A stretch of 64,000 nt of DNA, taken from assembly GCF_005144585.1 (NCBI RefSeq), contig NZ_SSMQ01000019.1, forward strand, positions 118,371-182,370, in the 5' to 3' direction. Source of the DNA: Polyangium fumosum. Lineage in GTDB: Bacteria > Myxococcota_A > Polyangia > Polyangiales > Polyangiaceae. The position numbers and the translations under genes are program-made. Below, piece after piece: positions 52,905 to 63,149 of the stretch (its first letter is position 1; each line of letters starts with the position of its first letter). The notes under the pieces were generated by a model. The model was not told the origin of the DNA, searched no databases, and was given only the letters and a program-made list of their open reading frames with translations.

Positions 52905-53630
52905 TCAGCGTGATTTGAGCGAAGACGCCGCGCGACGTGCTGCGACGCGCCCGACCACGTATCCAATCGTGAACACATGCCAGGGCCGGAGCCCGCTCGC
53001 TTCGCCGCGGTAGACGGGTTTTACAGCGACCTCGTGAATGCGATGTCCATGACGGGCGAGCGTGCCGAGCAAGTCGTTCGGGTATCCATACCGCGCCCAC
53101 ATCCCCTCGTGGAGCAGACAATCCATCGCCGCCGCGCCGATCGCGGTATACCCGCACTGGCTATCCGATAGCGACGGCAATCCCGCCGCATGGCGCGTCA
53201 TCCACGCGAGCGCCGAGGTGCCGAGGAGCCGGTGGAGCGGCATGTCCTTCCACACGGAGGGGTGGCGCAGGCGATCGCCTTTGACGTAATCGGCTTCGCC
53301 GCGCGCCACGGGCCCGACGACGGCGGGCAGGTCGAGCGGGTCCATCTGCCCGTCGCCCGCCATCACGGCCGCGACGTCGGCCGCGAGCGCCCGCGCCTCG
53401 CGATACCCGGTCAAGATGGCCGCCCCGACGCCGCGGTTGTCCGCGTGCCGCACGAGCACGAGGCGCGTGTCCCCCGCGGCGCGCGCGGCGGCCGAGGTGG
53501 CGTCGTCGCTCGCGTCGTCGACCACGACGACGTGATCCACGAACGAAGGCACGGTCCGCACCGTCTCCGCAATCCGATCCTCTTCCCGGAACGCCGGGAT
53601 CACCACGGCGATACGCACACCCGAGTACAC
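52905..53630 (-). CDS. GT2 family glycosyltransferase
   Basis: The 241-residue nucleotide-sugar glycosyltransferase of the dolichyl-phosphate-sugar synthase style has VAVVIPAFREEDRI, VVVVDDASDD, MAGDGQMDPLDLP (DxD-type metal site) and the conserved KGDRLRHPS. It ends in a short hydrophobic part (WHVFTIGYVVGRVAARR). It may transfer a sugar to a polyprenyl phosphate, which the GT39 enzyme at 47869 could then use; that link is inference. A 190-bp gap separates it from glmM on the same strand. Confidence 0.85.
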   Translation of the reverse strand: MYSGVRIAVVIPAFREEDRIAETVRTVPSFVDHVVVVDDASDDATSAAARAAGDTRLVLVRHADNRGVGAAILTGYREARALAADVAAVMAGDGQMDPLDLPAVVGPVARGEADYVKGDRLRHPSVWKDMPLHRLLGTSALAWMTRHAAGLPSLSDSQCGYTAIGAAAMDCLLHEGMWARYGYPNDLLGTLARHGHRIHEVAVKPVYRGEASGLRPWHVFTIGYVVGRVAARRAASSLKSR

Positions 53631-53764
53631 GAGGCGACGCCTTTAGCGAAACCGCGCGACGATTTCAACCCCAGGCGAAAACGTGCGCTGCGCCGACAAA
53701 GGGCGCTCGCCCGGAGGAAACTCTGGTAAGGAAGGCCGTTCCTTCCAAACGGGGGACGTTCGTC

Positions 53765-55867
53765 ATGACAAAATTTTCCAGCGTATCCAATCTTGGTTTC
53801 AAGAACGCGACGCTCGTAACGGTGCTCGCCGTGGGCGCGGCGGCGACGTGGGCGGGGTGTGCGACCAGCACCTCGGACACGGCCTCGGGCGGCGATGGGA
53901 GAGGCGGCGACGACGCGGCCGGCGGGCAGGGCGGCACCGCGGGCCAGGGCGGCTCCCCGGGGCAGGGCGGCGCAGGGATGGGCGGCGCAGGGCAGGGCGG
54001 CGGCTCGGTCTGCGGGCCCGGCACGACGCTCTGCGGGGAGGCCTGCACGGTCCTCGCGTTCGACCCGACGAACTGCGGCGCCTGCGGCAAGGCCTGCGCG
54101 GCCGGCGAGCTCTGCTCGCAGGGGCAGTGCGGGATCACGTGCCTCGGCGGCACGACCCAATGCAACGACCTCTGCGCGGACCTCGCGAACGACCCGAACA
54201 ACTGCGGGGCGTGCGGGACGGCGTGCGCCGAGGGGCAGATCTGTTCGGCGGGGCAATGCGGGACGTCGTGCGTGGGCGCGACGGCTTGCAACGGCACCTG
54301 CGTGGACCTCGACACGGATCCGGCGAATTGCGGCGCGTGTGGGACGGCGTGCGCCGCGGGCCAGGTCTGCTCGATGGGGCAATGCGGCGTCACGTGCCTC
54401 GGCGGCTCGGCCCTGTGCGGGTCGAGCTGCGTGGATCTCGACACGAGCCCGGCGCATTGCGGGGCGTGCGGCAACACGTGCCCCTCGGGGCAGCTCTGCG
54501 CGGCAGGCATGTGCGTGAGCATCGGCGAATGCAATGCGCCGTTCCTGCAATGCGGACAGCTCTGCGTCTTGCCGGCGTCGGACCCGGCGAACTGCGGGAC
54601 GTGCGGTAACAAGTGCGCCACCGGCGCGACGTGCGTGGACGGGACCTGCCAGGTCTGCGACAGCACGACGACGGACTGCGACAACGACGGGTGGCTCGCG
54701 AGCGAGGGTGATTGTTGCGACAAACCCGGCCTCTGCGGCGCCGAGCCCGAGAAAGTGAACCCGGGCGCGATCGAGGTCGTGGGCAACGGCATCGACGACA
54801 ACTGCAACGCGAAGACGGATCTCTTCGACCTGGAAGACACGGTCTCTTGCGACGATGGGCTGGTCTCGAATTCGTCGTCCCCGACCGATTACGCGAAGGC
54901 GCTCGGCATCTGCCGCGTGACGACGGAGAACGCGCCGAAGGCGGAGAAGACGTGGGGCCTCATCAGCGCCAAGCTCCTGCGCGCCGACGGCTCGGCGCTC
55001 GCCGACATGCAGGCGACCTCGATCCGCCAGGGCTTCGGCGGCATCACGCCGGCCGTGCTGGAGGGCAAGAGCGCGGTCGTGCTCTCGAGCGGCATCGCCG
55101 CGGACGCGACGCAGACGAACCCGGGGCCGAACGGCGGCGCGCCGGGGGGCTTCAACGTGTCGTCGGAGCACACGCCGGTGAGCAACGTGCTGATCTCGGG
55201 CGGCGGAGAGCATTCGGTCAAGGATTGGTTCGCCACGCCAAACTTGCCGCTCAAGCCCGCGAACGGCCTGCCGGATTCCCCGGGCTGCAACGCGAGCAAC
55301 ACGCCGGAAGCCGAGGACTCGGTCATGCTCGTCCTCCGGCTGCGGGCGCCCACGAACGCGCGGGCCTTCTCGTTCAACTCGTACTTCATGTCGGCCGAAT
55401 ACCCGGAGTTCGTCTGCACGAGCTTCAACGACCAGTTCATCGCGCTCGTCGACACGCCGACCGGCGTGCCGTCGCCGACGCCGAACCCGGTCGACAAGAA
55501 CCTGATGACGTTCACGTCGGGCAACCAGAAATGGCCGATCGGGATCAACATCGCGCAGGGCACGAATCTCTTCGCCGTGTGCGACTCCCAGGCCACGTCG
55601 CCGTTCTGCTGGGACACGAGCGTCAGCGCGACCTCGTGCTCGCTCGGCTCGTCGCAGCTCATGGGCACGGGCTTCGAATCGAACGGTGATTGCCTGGTCG
55701 GCGGCGGCACGTTCTGGCTGACGACCGCGGGCAACGTGATCCCCGGGCAAATCGTGGAGATCCGGATCGCGCTGTGGGACGTGGGCGACGCGTCGTACGA
55801 CTCGCTCGCGATCCTGGACGGCTTCCAGTGGCTCTCGGCGGCCACGCTGCCCGGCACCGGCGGGTGA
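53765..55867 (+). CDS. Cys-rich lipoprotein with choice-of-anchor-like C-terminal domain
   Basis: This 700-residue lipoprotein has lipobox ATWAGCATS and a Gly/Gln-rich linker (about residues 40-80). Five to six Cys-rich repeats of about 38 residues follow, each with NCGACG (tripartite 'Stigma'-type: C..D...NCGACG..C..G..C..G.C). At about 300 there is a DNDGWLASEGDCCD calcium-like repeat. The C-terminal ~370 residues (VSCDDGLVSNSSS, FSFNSYFMSAEYPEFVCTSFNDQFIALVDTP, QIVEIRIALWDVGDASYDSLAILDGFQW) match the choice-of-anchor-L style. It is a surface-anchored adhesion/binding protein. GGGGGAC precedes the ATG. Confidence 0.85.
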   Translation: MTKFSSVSNLGFKNATLVTVLAVGAAATWAGCATSTSDTASGGDGRGGDDAAGGQGGTAGQGGSPGQGGAGMGGAGQGGGSVCGPGTTLCGEACTVLAFDPTNCGACGKACAAGELCSQGQCGITCLGGTTQCNDLCADLANDPNNCGACGTACAEGQICSAGQCGTSCVGATACNGTCVDLDTDPANCGACGTACAAGQVCSMGQCGVTCLGGSALCGSSCVDLDTSPAHCGACGNTCPSGQLCAAGMCVSIGECNAPFLQCGQLCVLPASDPANCGTCGNKCATGATCVDGTCQVCDSTTTDCDNDGWLASEGDCCDKPGLCGAEPEKVNPGAIEVVGNGIDDNCNAKTDLFDLEDTVSCDDGLVSNSSSPTDYAKALGICRVTTENAPKAEKTWGLISAKLLRADGSALADMQATSIRQGFGGITPAVLEGKSAVVLSSGIAADATQTNPGPNGGAPGGFNVSSEHTPVSNVLISGGGEHSVKDWFATPNLPLKPANGLPDSPGCNASNTPEAEDSVMLVLRLRAPTNARAFSFNSYFMSAEYPEFVCTSFNDQFIALVDTPTGVPSPTPNPVDKNLMTFTSGNQKWPIGINIAQGTNLFAVCDSQATSPFCWDTSVSATSCSLGSSQLMGTGFESNGDCLVGGGTFWLTTAGNVIPGQIVEIRIALWDVGDASYDSLAILDGFQWLSAATLPGTGG

Positions 55868-55884
55868 GCAGGATGTAAGGGTGT

Positions 55885-55916
55885 GGGGGGCGACGCCCCC
55901 CCATCCCTCCGGGTTT
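55885..55916 (+). terminator. terminator of the Cys-rich lipoprotein gene
   Basis: GGGGGGC-GAC-GCCCCCC is followed after 12 bases by TTTTT. This compact GC hairpin lies right after the stop codon. Confidence 0.55.
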
Positions 55917-55935
55917 TTGCGGGTCGACAAAATGA

Positions 55936-55963
55936 AACCGGGCGGCCGTTTGGCCGCCCGGTT
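55936..55963 (-). terminator. terminator of hcp
   Basis: AACCGGGCGGCC and GGCCGCCCGGTT form a perfect 12-bp stem around a four-base loop. Read on the minus strand it is followed by TTTCATTTT, as expected for the hcp transcript ending 25 bases before. Confidence 0.8.
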
Positions 55964-55988
55964 GGTTCTGCTGGGCGTTAGCCCAACA

Positions 55989-56492
55989 TCAGCCCATCGG
56001 CGTCTCCCAGTCGTCCTCGGCCGTGATGCCGCCCTCGGTCCACGTCCAGATGATCTTCTGGTACGTGAACGCGATCTCCTCGTACTCGGCGTACTTCATG
56101 AGATCGGGGTTCCGGTTGTTCGGCATGCGGAAGTTGATCGACGCGATGTTCGCGTTGATCAGGCGCACCGTGTAGTGGTTCACCTCGGTGCCGACGCCCT
56201 GCTGCGCCTTCACCTGCGGCGTGAAGTGCTTGAGCTCCCACTCCGAGATGTTCTCGTTGTTGACGAGCGAGCTGTAGAGCAGCGGCGACGCCTTATCGAG
56301 CTCCTTCGTCACGATGAAGGGCTTGTGCATGCGCTTGCCGGTCGGCAGGCCGCTCGCCGGATCGCGGGGGCTCATGATCTCGTGCGAGACCGCGATGACC
56401 ATGATGCTGTTCTCGCGACCCTTCTGGGTCACGGAGCCCTTGATCTCGCCCTGCTTCTGCCCCTTCAGACGGAGATACGCATTGAGAGCCAT
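55989..56492 (-). CDS. hcp: Hcp family type VI secretion tube protein
   Basis: The 167-residue protein has the Hcp beta-barrel pattern: MALNAYLRLKGQKQGEIKGSVTQKG, then IMVIAVSHEI, KPFIVTKELDKASPLLYSSLVNNE, and at the end EEIAFTYQKIIWTWTEGGITAEDDWE. Hcp hexamers form the inner tube of type VI secretion and can carry effectors. Length and core motifs are normal. No other type VI structural gene is in the window, so this is an orphan hcp. It has its own terminator and ATG with GAAGAGG upstream, so it is likely monocistronic. Confidence 0.92.
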   Translation of the reverse strand: MALNAYLRLKGQKQGEIKGSVTQKGRENSIMVIAVSHEIMSPRDPASGLPTGKRMHKPFIVTKELDKASPLLYSSLVNNENISEWELKHFTPQVKAQQGVGTEVNHYTVRLINANIASINFRMPNNRNPDLMKYAEYEEIAFTYQKIIWTWTEGGITAEDDWETPMG

Positions 56493-56842
56493 GGTGCAAA
56501 CCTCTTCCGTTTGGTCGTGCCGTCCCCTGGACTCAGTCTACGCCTTATTGCGCGCTGGCAGATGACGGCCTTCCAGCCGAACCCGAAGACCCGAAGACCT
56601 TCGTGCACGGGCTTTCGGCTTTCCCCCGTTTTCGCTCCGGCGTCAAGCAACTTCGTGCCGGCTTTTCGAGGGGAGCCGTCCAGGCATCATTGCATTCGTC
56701 ATGCCATCCGTTGGAGGACCCAAAGACGCAGCCATGACGTAGGACTACCGTGTCATTGCGTGAAACTGGAGGGGGGGTGGGGCAACGATCCTGGATCTTC
56801 GAAGTCCCACCGTGGGGAAAAAAGGATCCAGGATGCGATGCG
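56493..56842. other. 350-bp intergenic region between hcp and the MoxR gene
   Basis: It holds the hcp leader (GAAGAGGT before the ATG on the minus strand) and a hairpin near the MoxR stop. No gene or known sigma-54 element was recognised. Confidence 0.5.
56788..56834 (-). terminator. hairpin after MoxR gene
   Basis: ATCCTGGATC and GATCCAGGAT are perfect 10-bp arms around a 27-base loop that itself can pair (CCCCAC/GTGGGG). On the minus strand it begins nine bases after the MoxR stop; it includes a T6 run but in the loop. A likely transcription end or mRNA-stability element. Confidence 0.5.
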
Positions 56843-57682
56843 TCAGGAGCGGTATTTGCGGCCGCCCGCGAGCTGATCGGCGAACGCGACGAGATCCTGC
56901 TCTTTTTTGAGCAGCGCGCCGAGGAAGGGGAGCGCCTGTTCGAGCTTCACCTCGTCGATGCCGGCTTTGCGGAGCGCGGCGATCCAGTCGATGAGCTCAC
57001 TCGTGGAGGGGCGCTTGCGGAGCCGCGACATGTTGCGGATCTCGTAGAAGACCGAAAGGACCTGATCCACGAGCGCCCGCGCGAGCTCCGGGTGGTGGAC
57101 GTTCACGATCTGCCGCATGAACTCGCGGTCGGGGAAATCGATGAAGTGAAAGACGCAGCGGCGCAGGAACGCGTCCGGCAGCTCTTTTTCGTTGTTGCTC
57201 GTGATGACGACGACGGGCCGCTCCTTCGCCACGTACTCGTCGCCCGTCTCGGTCACACGGAACCGCATGCGATCGAGCTCGTGCAAGAGGTCGTTCGGAA
57301 ACTCGAGGTCCGCCTTGTCGATCTCGTCGATGAGGAGGACCACGCGTTTCTCCGCGGCGAGCGCGCGACCGAGGGGCCCGAGCTTGATGTAACGGCGGAT
57401 GTCGCGCACGTCGCCGTCGCCAAAGCGCGAGTCGTAGAGGCGCTGGACCGTGTCGTAGACGTAGAGGCCGTCCTGCGCCCGGGTCGTGCTCTTCACGTGC
57501 CAGGGGATGAGCTCGGTCTCGAGCGTCTGCGTGATGGCCTCGGCCAGCAGGGTCTTGCCCGTGCCAGGCTCGCCCTTCACGAGCAGGGGACGTTCGAGCG
57601 CGAGGGCGCAGTTCACCGCGGCCTCGAGGGATTCGTTCGTGAGGTAACCGATGGTGCCGCGGAAACGACGAAACTCCGTCAT
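56843..57682 (-). CDS. MoxR-family AAA+ ATPase
   Basis: This 279-residue AAA+ chaperone has Walker A GEPGTGKTLLAEA, Walker B VVLLIDEIDKAD, sensor-1 VVITSNNEKELPDAF and the Arg pair LRRCVFHF. It belongs to the MoxR/CoxD-like group, which usually works with a von Willebrand A protein to insert metals or remodel complexes. No such partner gene is adjacent here. The ATG at 57682 is preferred; the frame continues upstream with Arg-rich residues. It lies downstream of the two-component cluster (70-base gap), possibly in the same transcript. Confidence 0.88.
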   Translation of the reverse strand: MTEFRRFRGTIGYLTNESLEAAVNCALALERPLLVKGEPGTGKTLLAEAITQTLETELIPWHVKSTTRAQDGLYVYDTVQRLYDSRFGDGDVRDIRRYIKLGPLGRALAAEKRVVLLIDEIDKADLEFPNDLLHELDRMRFRVTETGDEYVAKERPVVVITSNNEKELPDAFLRRCVFHFIDFPDREFMRQIVNVHHPELARALVDQVLSVFYEIRNMSRLRKRPSTSELIDWIAALRKAGIDEVKLEQALPFLGALLKKEQDLVAFADQLAGGRKYRS

Positions 57683-57751
57683 GGGCGGGAACCTAGCACG
57701 GAGAAACCCCCCGCGGGGCGCGCGGTTTGCGCCGGCGCGCAAGGCGTGCGC

Positions 57752-58132
57752 TCACGTGCCCGACCGATCGAGTTCCTTCGCGAAGGTCGGATAATCGAGC
57801 GGCTTCGTGAAGATTCGTGGCTCGGGATCAAATGCCTTGGCGCGGGCCGCGACGATCTCGGGATACCCCGTCACCATGAAGATCGGCAGCGCGGGGTTTT
57901 CGGAGCGCGCGTATTTCGCGACGGCGATGCCGTCGGCATACGGCATTTGCAGGTCCGTGACGAGGACGTCGGGCATGGGCGCGCGCGAGAGCCTGCCGAT
58001 GGCGTGGGCGCCGTCGTGCACGACCTCGACGTCGAAGCCGTCTTCGCGGAGCATCCGCACGAAGATACGCGCCGAGCGGATGTCGTCGTCCACCAGAAGG
58101 ACCAGTCGCCGCGGCCGTTCTTGCGTGTCCAC
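57752..58132 (-). CDS. single-domain response regulator
   Basis: The 126-residue CheY-like receiver has the acidic pair VDDD (14-17), phospho-acceptor Asp60 in VLVTDLQMP, the Thr in FMVTGYP and the Lys in FTKPLDY. No output domain. GTG at 58132 is the first start that leaves the receiver complete. It follows the NtrC-type regulator by 29 bases in the same direction and probably relays phosphate from the globin-coupled kinase. An SD sequence is not clear. Confidence 0.82.
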   Translation of the reverse strand: MDTQERPRRLVLLVDDDIRSARIFVRMLREDGFDVEVVHDGAHAIGRLSRAPMPDVLVTDLQMPYADGIAVAKYARSENPALPIFMVTGYPEIVAARAKAFDPEPRIFTKPLDYPTFAKELDRSGT

Positions 58133-58161
58133 GCGAGGGGGACGTACAAACCCCGTGCCAC

Positions 58162-59565
<1,404 letters not shown>

Positions 59566-59572
59566 GGGAGCC

Positions 59573-61240
59573 TCAAGGGAGGACCTTCCCCGTGTTCCCC
59601 TCGGCGTCGTGCGCGCCGAGGCGGACGGGGAGCGAGACACGGAATATCGTCCTGCCAGGGTGGCTGTCGACGTCGATCGTGCCGCCGTGGTCGGTGACGA
59701 TGCGGTGGACGATGGCCAAGCCGAGGCCCGTGCCCTCGGGCTTCGTCGAGAAAAATGGGTCGAAGATCGGGGCGTCGGGGCTCGCGAGGCCGGGCCCGTC
59801 GTCCTCGACCTCGATGACGACGTCCCGCGGCCTTCGCCGCGCCCGGAGCGTGACCGAGCCGCCGCCCGTGGGTTCGAGCGCCTCGACCGCGTTTTGCAGG
59901 AGGTTCAGGAGGACCTGCTGGATCTTGGGCGTGTCGAGGTCGAGCACGAGCTCGCTCGTGGGCAGCTCCAGGGTGAGCGTGACGCCGGTCTGGATCGCGC
60001 GGGCCTCGGCGAGCTTGCCCGCGCGCTCGCACACGGCGCGCACGGACGTGGGGCGGAGCTCGAGGGGTTTGGGGCGCGCGAAATCCAAGAACTCGCTGAC
60101 GAGCTTGCCGAGACGCTTGATCTCTTCGCCCACGATGTGGACGGCTTCGAGCTGCTCGCCGTCGGCGCTGCTCTTGCGCAGGCCTCGTTCGAGGAAGGTG
60201 ACGTGGAGCTGGGCGCCGTTCAGCGGGTTTCTGATCTCGTGCGCGAGGCCCGCGGCGAGCGTGCCGACGGCCGCGAGCTTCTCGTTTTGCCGGAGCCGCG
60301 CGGCGAGCGCGTTCTCGTCGGTCGTGTCGCGGCCGACGGCGAAGAGGACGATGTCGTCGTCGTCGCCCGGCGCATACGCGAAGTGCCAGCGTACGTCGCG
60401 GATCTTGCCGGCGCGGGTGCGGACCGCGCTCTCGACGTCGTCGAGCGAGGCGCGGCCGTCGCGGCTGTCGAGGAGCGTTTGCAAGAGCCCCGCTTGCTCC
60501 TCGTGGAGGGCCTCGGGCAGGAGCGCCTCGTGGAAACGCGCGCCGAAGACCTCCTCGCGCCCGAGGCCGGTGACGCGCTCGGCCTCGCGGTTGAAGAGGC
60601 GGATTTTTGCCTCGCGATCGAGGCCGACGACGAGGACACGGGCGAGCTCGACGGCGCTGATGTAGCGGTGCTCGGTGCGGCGCAAGGCGAGGTCGACCTC
60701 GGCCCGTTCGAGGCGCTCGCGCTGCTGCGTGCGCGCGAGGAAATGATCACGGTAGCTCTCGAGCATGACCGCGAGCTCGAGGTCGAGGGCGCGGTCGAGC
60801 GCCTCGCGGCAGGCCCGCGCGTCGTCGCCCATGGTGTCGTCGGCGACGCGGAGGAGCGCGACGCGGATGAGCGCCATCGCGGTGAACATGTAGCGCTGCG
60901 GGAGGCCGATCTGGACGTGGATCCGGCCGATTTCGAGGGTCTTCTTGAAGTACGCCTCGTCGTGCGGGCCTGTGCAGAGCCGATCCATCCAGCGGACCAT
61001 GGAGCCCTGGAGCCGCTTGATCTGCGCCTCGCCGGTGAAGACGTCGTGCGCGTCGCCGTGCTCGCGGATGCGGTCGTAGAAGGCGGTGGCGATGCGCTCG
61101 AAATGCGGGGCCGCGAGGGGCCGGAGCGCGCGGAGGAGGCGCGCGTCCTCCTCGCTGAAGCGCACGTACCGCAGGAGCTCCTGGACCAGGCTTTCGTCCG
61201 TTTCCGCGCGGGTAGGAGGAGACGCAGCCTTCCGATCCAT
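59573..61240 (-). CDS. globin-coupled PAS histidine kinase (probable O2 sensor)
   Basis: The 555-residue cytoplasmic kinase starts with a globin-coupled sensor domain (about residues 20-170). The proximal heme ligand would be His108 in [15 protein letters not shown], and Tyr55 in AFYDRIRE fits the distal Tyr. A coiled linker leads to a PAS domain (about 215-315, [23 protein letters not shown]). HisKA follows with His334 in [12 protein letters not shown], and HATPase has NAVEAL, EDDGPGL and TGLGLAI. The layout equals the heme-based GcHK type. It is the second gene of a tight minus-strand operon, two bases after the Cys-cluster protein and seven before the NtrC-type partner. Confidence 0.88.
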   Translation of the reverse strand: MDRKAASPPTRAETDESLVQELLRYVRFSEEDARLLRALRPLAAPHFERIATAFYDRIREHGDAHDVFTGEAQIKRLQGSMVRWMDRLCTGPHDEAYFKKTLEIGRIHVQIGLPQRYMFTAMALIRVALLRVADDTMGDDARACREALDRALDLELAVMLESYRDHFLARTQQRERLERAEVDLALRRTEHRYISAVELARVLVVGLDREAKIRLFNREAERVTGLGREEVFGARFHEALLPEALHEEQAGLLQTLLDSRDGRASLDDVESAVRTRAGKIRDVRWHFAYAPGDDDDIVLFAVGRDTTDENALAARLRQNEKLAAVGTLAAGLAHEIRNPLNGAQLHVTFLERGLRKSSADGEQLEAVHIVGEEIKRLGKLVSEFLDFARPKPLELRPTSVRAVCERAGKLAEARAIQTGVTLTLELPTSELVLDLDTPKIQQVLLNLLQNAVEALEPTGGGSVTLRARRRPRDVVIEVEDDGPGLASPDAPIFDPFFSTKPEGTGLGLAIVHRIVTDHGGTIDVDSHPGRTIFRVSLPVRLGAHDAEGNTGKVLP

Positions 61241-61242
61241 GA

Positions 61243-61626
61243 TCACGGCGGCTCGGGCGACGAGCCGTCGTCCACGTTGCCTTCGATCCTGCCTTCGATC
61301 AAGGGGAGGTCCGCGCCGAACCAGCCGATCCGGACGCCGCGGTGGCGCAAAGCTTGCGCCTCGGATGCAAGGGCTGCGTCGCCGGCCTGTGGAGGTTCGT
61401 TCTCCTCGGTCTCGTGCGCGTCGGGAGCGCCGGTGCAGACGAGGTATCGATCGCGGATGGAGAGGCCGGTGCATGCGGCGCAGAGGGCGCAGCGATCGAC
61501 GTGGACTTCCTTGGTGCGGCGGGGGCACTCGACGAGCAATCCTTTGCCGCCGCTGCCGAGGACGCGAATCGGAAGATGATGGACCTCGGGGAGCGGGCTC
61601 CGAGGCGGGGGCTTGCTGCTCGACAT
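61243..61626 (-). CDS. small Cys-cluster protein preceding the globin kinase
   Basis: The 127-residue soluble protein is Pro/Ser-rich at the start, with a central cluster LLVECPRRTKEVHVDRCALCAACTG...YLVC that offers five Cys and one His. This could hold a metal or form a redox disulfide. It ends two bases before the kinase start, so the genes are certainly co-transcribed and may be functionally linked, for example to heme, redox or metal sensing. ATG 61626 is used; ATG 61644 is possible. No named family recognised. Confidence 0.7.
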   Translation of the reverse strand: MSSSKPPPRSPLPEVHHLPIRVLGSGGKGLLVECPRRTKEVHVDRCALCAACTGLSIRDRYLVCTGAPDAHETEENEPPQAGDAALASEAQALRHRGVRIGWFGADLPLIEGRIEGNVDDGSSPEPP

Positions 61627-61675
61627 GGTGGACCCGGGCGTCATGCAACGGGCGGGCCTCGTGAGGCGCTCTCGC

Positions 61676-62518
61676 TCAGCCCTCGTTCGTCGGCGTCGTC
61701 TCCTCCAACCCGCTCCCACCCGCCGCCTCCTCCGGAAGCTGCTCCTCCCCCGTCTTCGGATCCACGTCCGGCGTGCTCCTTCGCGTGCGGATGTTGTGTC
61801 GGATGGCCTCATTTTGCTTCACGACGGGCGCGAGCAGCGCGGCACGTTTTTCTGCGTGGTCGCCCGTCGGCTCGTCGTATGTGCCGAGGATCCTGGCGAC
61901 GATCCGCAGGAGGTAATTCTGTCCGGCCTCGCGCGCGGCTTTCACGGTGCCGAATTCGAGGGTATCGACGGCCGAGAGCGCTTCCTTGTACTTTTGCGCG
62001 AGGTTCGCGATTCGCTCGGCGTTGAGCGAGAGGCCGAGCTTCTGCACGACCGGCGAAAGCTCGCCCTGGAGCTTGTCGACGATCGCCTTCACGGCGACGA
62101 GCTCCACGTCGTACGGCGCATTCGTGACGGCCGCGACGCCATTGGGAAAGACCTCGTGAAGGAAGTGCTCGACGTCCGCGATGAGCTGCGCGTCCTCGAC
62201 CTCGTCGGCGCCCTTGAGGAGGGCCTCGCCCGCGTCGCGCAGGCCGGAGAGGGCCTTGTCGAGCCGGATGTCGGCTTGCTGGAGCGCCTTCTGGTCGCGG
62301 AGCTGCTTGGCGGAGGGCTTGCCCGATCTCCGCTTCGTGGCCCAACGTTGCTCGAGCGCGTGCGTCTTTTGCCCCGCGGCGATGGCCTCGGCGACGAGCG
62401 GCACGATCGCGGGCGCCGGCATGGCCTGCGCGATGTCATGCACACGATAAAAGGTGTACAGGCAGCGCCCTGTCGGAAATTGGTTCAGATCGATGAAATC
62501 GGCGTGGTTCGTGGACAC
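61676..62518 (-). CDS. unknown conserved protein, member 3 of the three-copy family
   Basis: This soluble 280-residue helical protein is started at the GTG at 62518 (MSTNHADFIDLNQFP). That gives an N-terminus parallel to the paralogue at 21388 (DLVQLPRVDSNGAIA). Segments AIVPLVAEAIAAGQK, LHEVFPNGVAAVTNAPYDVELVAVKAIVDKL and NLAQKYKEAL match the layout of the other two, more loosely. A Glu/Pro/Gly-rich tail follows. The open frame upstream of 62518 reads as low-complexity Arg/Pro. It lies 49 bases ahead of the Cys-cluster/kinase operon on the same strand. The function is unknown. Confidence 0.72.
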   Translation of the reverse strand: MSTNHADFIDLNQFPTGRCLYTFYRVHDIAQAMPAPAIVPLVAEAIAAGQKTHALEQRWATKRRSGKPSAKQLRDQKALQQADIRLDKALSGLRDAGEALLKGADEVEDAQLIADVEHFLHEVFPNGVAAVTNAPYDVELVAVKAIVDKLQGELSPVVQKLGLSLNAERIANLAQKYKEALSAVDTLEFGTVKAAREAGQNYLLRIVARILGTYDEPTGDHAEKRAALLAPVVKQNEAIRHNIRTRRSTPDVDPKTGEEQLPEEAAGGSGLEETTPTNEG

Positions 62519-63149
62519 GGCTGGGCATGCTCGCCCGGTGAAGACGAGCGCGTCAAGCCGCACGGGGCCCCTGGAGAGCCCTCCGCGTGTTGGAATCTTG
62601 CGTGCAGGAGGGCCTCGGAGGGTTTCGTCTGGCCGAGGACGCGCGTGCAGGCGGGTCTCGGGGGGCTCGTCGCGGCCGCGATCGGAGATGCAAGCGCCGC
62701 TGAAGGGCTCGCATGCGCGAGGGGGCGCCCGGTTCGAATGCGAGGGGGCCTCGAACGACCGCGCGCCGCGGCCGAAAGGGAGGCGCCACCTCGCGAAACG
62801 ACGGCGGGCGGCGCGCGTGCGTGGGCCGGTCAGGGCTTCGAGGACGAGAGGGCGCGGCCGAGGCGGGGCCTCCCGGAGGCCGACGCGCGGGCGAGAGAGC
62901 CCGAAGCTCGGGTCCCGGGAGGCCCATGCATGGCGAAGGTCGCGGAGGGCGAAGGCGCTTCGAGGCTTCGGGGCGGCGAAGGTCGCGCGAAGGCGGGGCA
63001 CCGGGTGGATTTTGTACACGCGGCGCGGTGAAGCGGAGAGCAGCTCATGCCTTCGGGGCGGGGGAGCGCGGCGGGAGGGAAGGGGGCGATAGGGTTATGA
63101 GTGGCGGAGAGGCGCGAGGTCCCGAAGCCTTGGGGGCGAAGGCAATCCG
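62519..63149. other. 631-bp stretch without a convincing gene
   Basis: Long open frames exist in several frames and on both strands but all read as Arg/Gly/Ala noise, as expected at this GC content. A 13-base word GGCGAAGGTCGCG occurs twice, at 62932 and 62975. No RNA gene or repeat family was recognised. Confidence 0.5.

Noticed and set aside
56493..56600. sigma-54 promoter for hcp
   Set aside because: No GG-N10-GC element with a good consensus could be found upstream of the start.
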